A DNA stretch of 64,000 nt from NCBI GenBank assembly GCA_039621445.1, contig CP154956.1, positions 49,688,826 to 49,752,825 of the forward strand, read 5' to 3'. Each line of letters opens with the position of its first letter. The stretch's first letter is position 1. The DNA is from Euglena gracilis. Lineage: Eukaryota > Euglenida > Euglenophyceae > Euglenales. This document shows positions 58,671-64,000 of this stretch, piece by piece. The notes under the pieces were generated by a model that searched no databases, was not told the DNA's origin, and saw only the letters and a list, made by a program, of their open reading frames with translations. The position numbers and the translations under genes were made by a program.

Positions 58671-59278
58671 AGTGAACGTCCAACCTTTCCTCGCTTTCGC
58701 CCTTTGGTGCGCAAAAAAGGTAAAAGTTGGAGTAGCAGGAAAAATTGAAAAGATTAATATAAAAGTTGTTCGCCCTTTTCCCCAATTAAGAGGCAGAGCA
58801 CAAGACAGGGGAGAAGCCCTATGGGCTACGACAAGGAAAAGTGCCAAGTGACTTGGCTGTCATTTCAGCACTTCAAATGAGAAAACTCAAACTTGGAAAT
58901 CAAGTCTTGATTGAAGTATCAGAATGGAATAAAATAGAAAATACTACCTGTGGAGAGGAGAACCAGAACAAGGTTAAGGTATTCCTAATTCAGGCCGTTG
59001 GCCATCTGTAGGAATACCACCTAGCATAGTTCTGTGTATGGGGCTCAGAGCTATATCTGGCCGTTGGATTATACCTACATACATAGTACCATGGCCTTAC
59101 GGCTGCCTGGTACACATCCCCCTCCCAGGGATATGCCCGACTTCCCTACTGGACCAGGCCGTTGGCCATCTGTAATAATATCACCTAGCATAGTACTGTG
59201 TGGGGCTCAGAGCTTTATCAGGCCGTCGGCTTATACCTAAATACACAGTACCATGGCCTTACGGCTGCCTGGTACACA
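58671..59278 (-). mobile_element. solo LTR-like insertion, copy L2, with 5-bp duplication
   Basis: 608 bp flanked by CCGAC at 58666-58670 and 59279-59283. Reverse complement of the L1 family: starts (minus) TGTGTACCAGGCAGCC, contains a tandem duplication of about 185 bases (second TGTGTACCAGG at about 59109), and ends GGACGTTCACT. The insertion splits the chromodomain exactly between its two halves. A 5-bp duplication is usual for Ty3/gypsy integration. Confidence 0.8.
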
Positions 59279-59409
59279 CCGACCCACTTGGTCAAAAGTT
59301 CCCACTTTCCATCTTCTTCTTTCCGATGCCTTAATACTTTTTCCACCTCCCACTCATCAGGTAATGCCTCTTCTTCTTTTTCCGTCCGTTTATAGTAAAA
59401 AAGAGGCAC
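59279..59409 (-). pseudogene. chromodomain first half, third chromovirus
   Basis: Minus strand: DEWEVEKVLRHRKEEDGKWE, LLTKWVG, then the insertion. This is the beta-strand half with the conserved W of the KW(V/K)G motif. Confidence 0.85.
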
Positions 59410-59424
59410 CCGCTTACCTTCTAC

Positions 59425-60330
59425 TTAGGTTTCCCGATACTCTTTCAAAAAACTCCTATGAGCATTTGTCTCCACCCCAGGTTTCATTTCGATTACATAA
59501 CTTCGTTCCCCTTCTCTACCCTTCACGACCCCAGGTCCCACCCACCTAGAGTCAAGCTTCTCACCCGACCCCTCGGGTCTCCTATACCAAACCGTCATCC
59601 CCACCTTTAGGGGTTCCGTTTCTTTCCTCCCCTTATTTATCCTTGCCACCTCATCCTCATGCTTTTTGTTGAGTATCCTAGCCACCCTCCCATCAATGTC
59701 TTGCATCCTTGGGAAAAACTCCACCGAATCCTCACCTTCTTTGGGTCGTTGGATGGGACCCCTGCCAATGGTCGTTCCCTTCCTGTCACAATTTCATATG
59801 GGCTGAACCCGCTTTCCGCCTTTACGTCGTGAATTCGGTCCAAAACTTGGGGTAAAGCCTCAACCCAATTAGTTTTTGCCTCCACATACAATTTCCTCAA
59901 CACCTCCATTACCTGTTGTCTGGCTCTCTCAACCCTCCCGTTTGCTTGGTGGTGGTATGCTTGGGAATATGCTTGCCTAATCCCCAAAAGAGCACACACG
60001 TTCTTCCACCAAGTGCTTGTGAAATGGCTCCCTTGGTCACTTGAGATGACCGAGGGAACCCCAAAAGGCCTCCACTGACTTATCACCATTTCCTTAGCAA
60101 AATTGGCACCGGTTAACTCCTTATCCTTGCATGCAACCCCCACAATCCAACCCGAATGCCTATCCACACAAAGGGCCAGGGTCTCGTACTCCCCCCGTCG
60201 TGTAAAACCCTTGGCATTCGAAACAAATCGATGGCAACACTTGTCATTAGTGCAGGGGGTATGGGTGTGGACACGATCGGTCCTTTTAAACTCTCCCAGC
60301 CGGACAGTCGGACGTTCCCTCTGAGGTATA
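59425..60330 (-). pseudogene. integrase core and C-terminal module, third chromovirus
   Basis: Retroviral-type integrase that inserts element DNA. Minus strand: first catalytic D in SVAIDLFRMP (another frame, break near 60205), then ETLALCVDRHSGWIVGV, GVPSVISSDQGSHFTS (second catalytic D), and YHHQANGRVERARQQVMEVL (catalytic E of the DDE triad). Then LKVGMTVWYRRPEG and WVGPGVVKGREGERSY (GPY/F-like module) to 59425. A frame change at about 59720 separates core and C-terminal module. The N-terminal HHCC finger is not seen. Confidence 0.88.
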
Positions 60331-60339
60331 GGTCCAACA

Positions 60340-62349
60340 TCTGTTTGCGTACTGGATGCCACAGGCACCACCGGTCGCCCCTGTCCCTGACGTTGAGCCA
60401 CGGCGGCAGGTGGAGCCCATAGTGGTGGAGGATGAGCCTCCCCATCGTGAGGCAAAAAGACCGCCCAGTGCACCTCCTGTCCAACCCGCGGATGGACGGC
60501 GTCGGCGGGAGGATCCCTCCTACCATGGCACCTCTGGGAACCGGGAAGGATGAGCTTGCTCGGCACATCCTGCAGGAGCCAGTATTCGCGTCTGAGGAGC
60601 ACCGGACGAGGTATTATTCCTCTCTGGCTGCCCTTAAGAGCCGTGGATACACCACATACCATCCGTACCAACCGCAGCTGCGGGTGGCAACCCGGTATTA
60701 CCCGGTGAGCCCCCGGCAGGAGCGGCAGTATTACCTGCCACCCTGAAACGCGACAGGGCCACGGAAAACCTTACACCGCAGCCCAGGCGACCCAGCCCAA
60801 GGGAGGCGGAAGGCGCTACGGCAATACAGGTGGAGGCCAGCCAGAATACCCCGGCTGGACGACCACCGGCCGAGGCTCAGGGGGCGATGAGCCGTCGTAT
60901 TGCTGCAATGCCACCACCGATCCCTCCGGTATGGAAGGAGCCGCGGCCCCCTGCTTGGAAGCCAAGCCCACGCCAGACTCCCAGCCAGCGCCCAGCCACG
61001 CCATCACCGCGACGTGCAGCGGACCGGCCAGGTCCCTCCCCAGAGATGGAATGGAAAGGAACCGAAGCCACTACTGCGGCACCGAGCCGCGACCCTCTGG
61101 TATTCGCCAGACGGGGATGGATACGGGCAAGTCTGAGGGCAAAGGCAAGGGAGAAGGCAAAGGCGTGGCCGGCAAAGGGAAGGGTGAGGGTAAAGGTAAG
61201 GGAACAGGACGTGAGGAGGAAGAAGAACCAGCAGAATTCCTCTCGGTCTTTGAGCAAATGCTCAAGTTCAAGGAGGAGCTGGAGGACGAGGGTTGGCGAA
61301 TGCAGCATGGATATCAAGTTGCAGGAAACCGCCCCGTCACCCCTCCACAAGCGGTTATCGATGTGGTATTACGCCACACCGAGAATCGAGTGAGACAATT
61401 CCATTACGGCATTTATCTGTACGCCTTCGAAGGTGAAGGTGGCAGACCCTTGCTGGATGGCCAGCCGGGTTTTTGGGAGCTCTGGTTTTGGCTGGGATAC
61501 CCCTGCCAGAACTGGGGTCTCTTCAGCGATTTCACTGGTCGCAGTTACCTGCACCAGTTGGGATACCGGGACCAGCATGCATTGGCCCGGAGGCTGAAGG
61601 CCTGCTTCGAATGTAATCATTCGGTAGGACCGCTCGGAGTCAAGTGGAAATAATTCCCACTGAACCGCGACATCGAACGCCTGATCGGGGTGTTGTGGTG
61701 CAACAACCTCCAGGTGTTGCTGGTGAGCCATTACGGCTCAACCTTCCGCGTTCGGCGCGTTTACTTGGCTTACCCACAGTGGTATGACCTCTGTTGTAAG
61801 TACTGTAGGCAGGAATTTCCTGTCACCTTCTGGGGATTCGGCGTCCGCGGAAGCCCTCCACCGCCTCGGGATAACCCGGACCTGGAGATGGGCCGCCGCA
61901 TGCTTATGCATGTGTGCCGCGACGCCCCGGATATTCAGGGCCAAAGTAGCCGCGTCCACAAGCAGCGTATTTTTATGCTGCAGCAGTTCTGGTGGCGAGC
62001 TGGACCACCTACGTCATGGAGGTGTATATACATCTCCGTGATCCCCAGGACGATAGGCCTGTTATGGAAAGCTTGCCACCGGAATATGGCGACACCATTG
62101 AGAGTCATCGTCGACGGTTCACCGGCCGCCTGCCGCCCCAACTGGCACATGGCTGATATCAGCCCGGACGAACATTTGAGGCGACAGTTCGGCGGAACCC
62201 TCGACAGGGAGGTTTTCCTCCAGTTGATGGTGTACCCGAAGGCCATCCTCGACCTGCGTATGCCGATTCTGGCATGCGTTCAGGAGTTCGAGGAGGGTTT
62301 TTCGAGGTCTGGGAGGATACGCGTTACCGCGAACCCTTGGTCCGGATAG
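60340..62349 (+). pseudogene. X-cluster ORF B, copy 2, decayed
   Basis: Collinear with ORF B of copy 1: QEPVFASEEHRTRYYSSLAA (versus EPRFTSSQQAIQYYQSL), a proline-rich part, a lysine/glycine stretch (KGKGEGKGVAGKGKGEGKGK), then LYAFEGEGGRPLLDGQPGFW, ELWFWLGYPCQNWG, a TAA at about 61651-61653, FPVTFWGFGVRG, and RRMLMHVCRDAPDIQ. The segment order, not only composition, is kept, which shows a true homologue with about half the residues changed. Frame changes at about 60750, 60900 and 62290. Adjacent integrase is on the other strand. Confidence 0.8.
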
Positions 62350-62365
62350 GCCGGCCACCGCATGG

Positions 62366-64000
62366 GTGCAGCCATCATGGCCGCCACCCGGGCCCAACAG
62401 TGCTAGCAGCAGTACGCTGGCCTTTTACAGGCTGGCGGACGCTCAGGGATGCCGATGGCACCCCGACGATACTCGCTCGCCCGAGGATCTGCGCGACTTC
62501 ATCGCCCCGGAGGATGAACCTGTGGCGCGAAGGAGACGTGAGGCGTCAGTCGCTTCCACCACCGCGGTTCCGCGGCGGGAGGAACGCGACCGCAGCCCCT
62601 CCGTCATCATTCTGGAGGCAGCGCCGCCGTCTCCAACAGGAACGGCTGTATCTTCGTCTCTGTCCCGCGAGCAGCAGGGGAACGATCAGTCTCCCCGGCC
62701 CCCGCGGCGGCTCCCGTCTGTCCACCGGCAGGTGGAGACGAAGAACTCCCTCAGGAGGAGGGAGGCGAGAACGTGGAGGATATCCTCTACGCTGCTCTGC
62801 CTGCTGCGGCACAGCCTCGGCCAGATGAAACACCCACAGGGGATATACCTGTGGCTGCAACGCCTGTCACAACAGCTGAGCCCCCAGCCAAGGTGGCTGG
62901 TATTGCCATCGAGGATACCCCCGAGGAACCTGCCAACCCCACAGCACGCACCTCATTAGGAGGTCGTGCGCTCGGCGCCGTGGTCACCGGCATTACTGCC
63001 GTGGCTGCTGTACTACCGCCACGACGTGGAGGCGTAGCTTCAAGCTCCGCCACTGAGGTCATGGAGTCGCCGGATGTCGGTGTCCCTGCACCCCCATCTC
63101 CAGCAGCAGTGCAATCACCGTCAGGGGATGAACCCCAACCGACAGAGACATCTGTCGCACCGGCTACAACGGAGGATCCACCTCCCGTAACACCTGCGCC
63201 ACCGGTTGTGGAGGATCAACCTCCTCGACCGGATGTCGAAATGGAAGTGGAGGAGATACCCACACGACCACCGACACCGCGCAGGGTCCCTGCCGTCCCG
63301 AGGACAATGGCAGAGTTTCTAGGAGCGCCAGCGCCTGTGGAAGCACCGATTCCGGTGACAACTGTCAGGCAGGATGAACCCGCTCGATGAAGGCCGGCTG
63401 AACAACCCCAGGAACGTGTGCCAACCCCTCGGAGCGTCATGCGTGACCCAGCGGTCTTTATGCCCGCTTCGTCCAGACGGCTACCGTCTACTCCAGAGAA
63501 ACCTGCTCCTGATACCAGGGGTAAGCCGCAGGCATCGCCTCCTGATTCCGGGAGTTTGAAGCCGAAGGGAGGCAAACCGGGTGTGCACCCTGTAAGCGCC
63601 CTGCAAAGGCGGTGATGCGAAACCGCCACCGAAAGGTGGTGCTGGAGGCCAGACTGGCGGACAGCCGAAAGGTTCTACAACAAAGAAAGACTATTCCGCC
63701 GTTGCATCGTCCATGTACGGCCAGAGCAAATCGAAAGGTAAGGCTCGTGGTCGACAGGCCTAATCTTCCGCCGGACTGACGGATGAGGAGCAGAATGAAC
63801 CAGCTTCACCCCCGGTGTCCGCAGATGCCCAGCTCTGGACTCAGGATATATTGACCAGTCTAGGCACTGTCGAAGAAAGGACGAGGAAACTGACTGCTAT
63901 TAGGCACCAGAAAGGGTCACCGAATCGATGGATTCAACCCCTCTTCGTCCGAGCAGAACCTTTCCACTATGTCCCGGAACATACCTGGACATTTTGGAAC
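62366..64000 (+). pseudogene. X-cluster ORF C, copy 2, decayed, runs off the window
   Basis: Starts after ORF B in a different frame, as in copy 1. Proline-rich, with a conserved hydrophobic segment (LGGRALGAVVTGITAVAAVL versus GVLGGVLQGLTAAMSAVSAV) at about 62960-63020. In-frame TGA at 63388-63390, a frame change near 63600, TAA at about 63762. It ends with NRWIQPLFVRAEPFHYVPEH and TWTFWN, matching NKWMKPLFHRDQPGIFTTSH and TWRFWN of copy 1. The Cys/His domain would lie beyond 64000. Confidence 0.75.

Larger units (their letters stand above)
58530..60330 (-). mobile_element. third chromovirus (different family), integrase and split chromodomain
   Basis: Minus strand: integrase catalytic core, C-terminal module and chromodomain, the latter interrupted by an LTR-like insertion. 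Its sequence is clearly different from copies 1 and 2. RT and Gag are not present; at its 5' side it meets X-cluster copy 2 on the opposite strand. Confidence 0.85.

Noticed and set aside
1-64000. Alternative genetic code to explain in-frame stops
   Set aside because: TAA, TAG and TGA all interrupt genes, frame changes occur too, and intact genes (capsid, LINE ORF1, ORF B) contain no in-frame stops. Decay is simpler.

Overview
The window is nuclear DNA of a eukaryote, most likely a unicellular alga or other protist. It is packed with mobile DNA: Ty3/gypsy chromoviruses, two kinds of non-LTR retrotransposon, MITE-like elements, minisatellites, and a compact GC-rich block that reads as an endogenous Polinton-like virus (PLV). 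The host species cannot be named from the sequence. I found no tRNA, rRNA, CRISPR array or clear single-copy host gene. Nearly all genes belong to mobile elements, and most carry stops or frame changes.

Layout. 2-4377: 5'-cut Ty3/gypsy copy 1 (Gag, RT-RNase H, then a deletion joining to the integrase tail and chromodomain). 4499-10225: four same-strand ORFs of an unrecognised family ('X cluster', ORFs A-D). 11014-11493: LTR-like sequence. 11494-about 37040: PLV remnant. Its minus-strand arm (19108 to about 11550) holds the major capsid protein, small structural proteins, a penton candidate and fibre-like proteins. Its plus-strand arm (19206 onward) holds unknown proteins, the packaging ATPase and a 49-residue basic protein. 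A LINE (25593-33573) interrupts one PLV gene and is flanked by a perfect 17-bp target-site duplication. To its right lie a SUMO/AT-hook-like nuclear protein and a broken F-box-like protein. 37.1-38.2 kb: tandem repeats. 38739-43533: a second LINE reverse transcriptase cut up by several short elements with inverted ends. 44.8-45.8 kb: two inverted copies of one of those elements. 47.99-48.24 kb: a third X-cluster fragment. 48245-56380: Ty3/gypsy copy 2 with LTR, primer-binding site, a very long Gag, an inverted protease segment and a dead RT. 57.5-58.1 kb: a C-rich minisatellite. 58.5-60.3 kb: a different chromovirus on the minus strand, its chromodomain split by an LTR-like insertion with a 5-bp duplication. 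60340-64000: X-cluster copy 2, decayed and running off the window.

How parts fit together. The same LTR family lies 5' of gag in copy 2 and 3' of the X cluster in copy 1. This suggests, but does not prove, that the X ORFs are downstream cargo of an unusually large chromovirus (LTR-gag-pol-chromodomain-X-LTR). The PLV genes share a recurring upstream element, TGTTGGATMCTTTT, a few to about 25 bases before start codons. It behaves like a virus-specific promoter that co-ordinates morphogenesis genes. The F-box-like gene instead has an AT-rich TATA-like upstream region.
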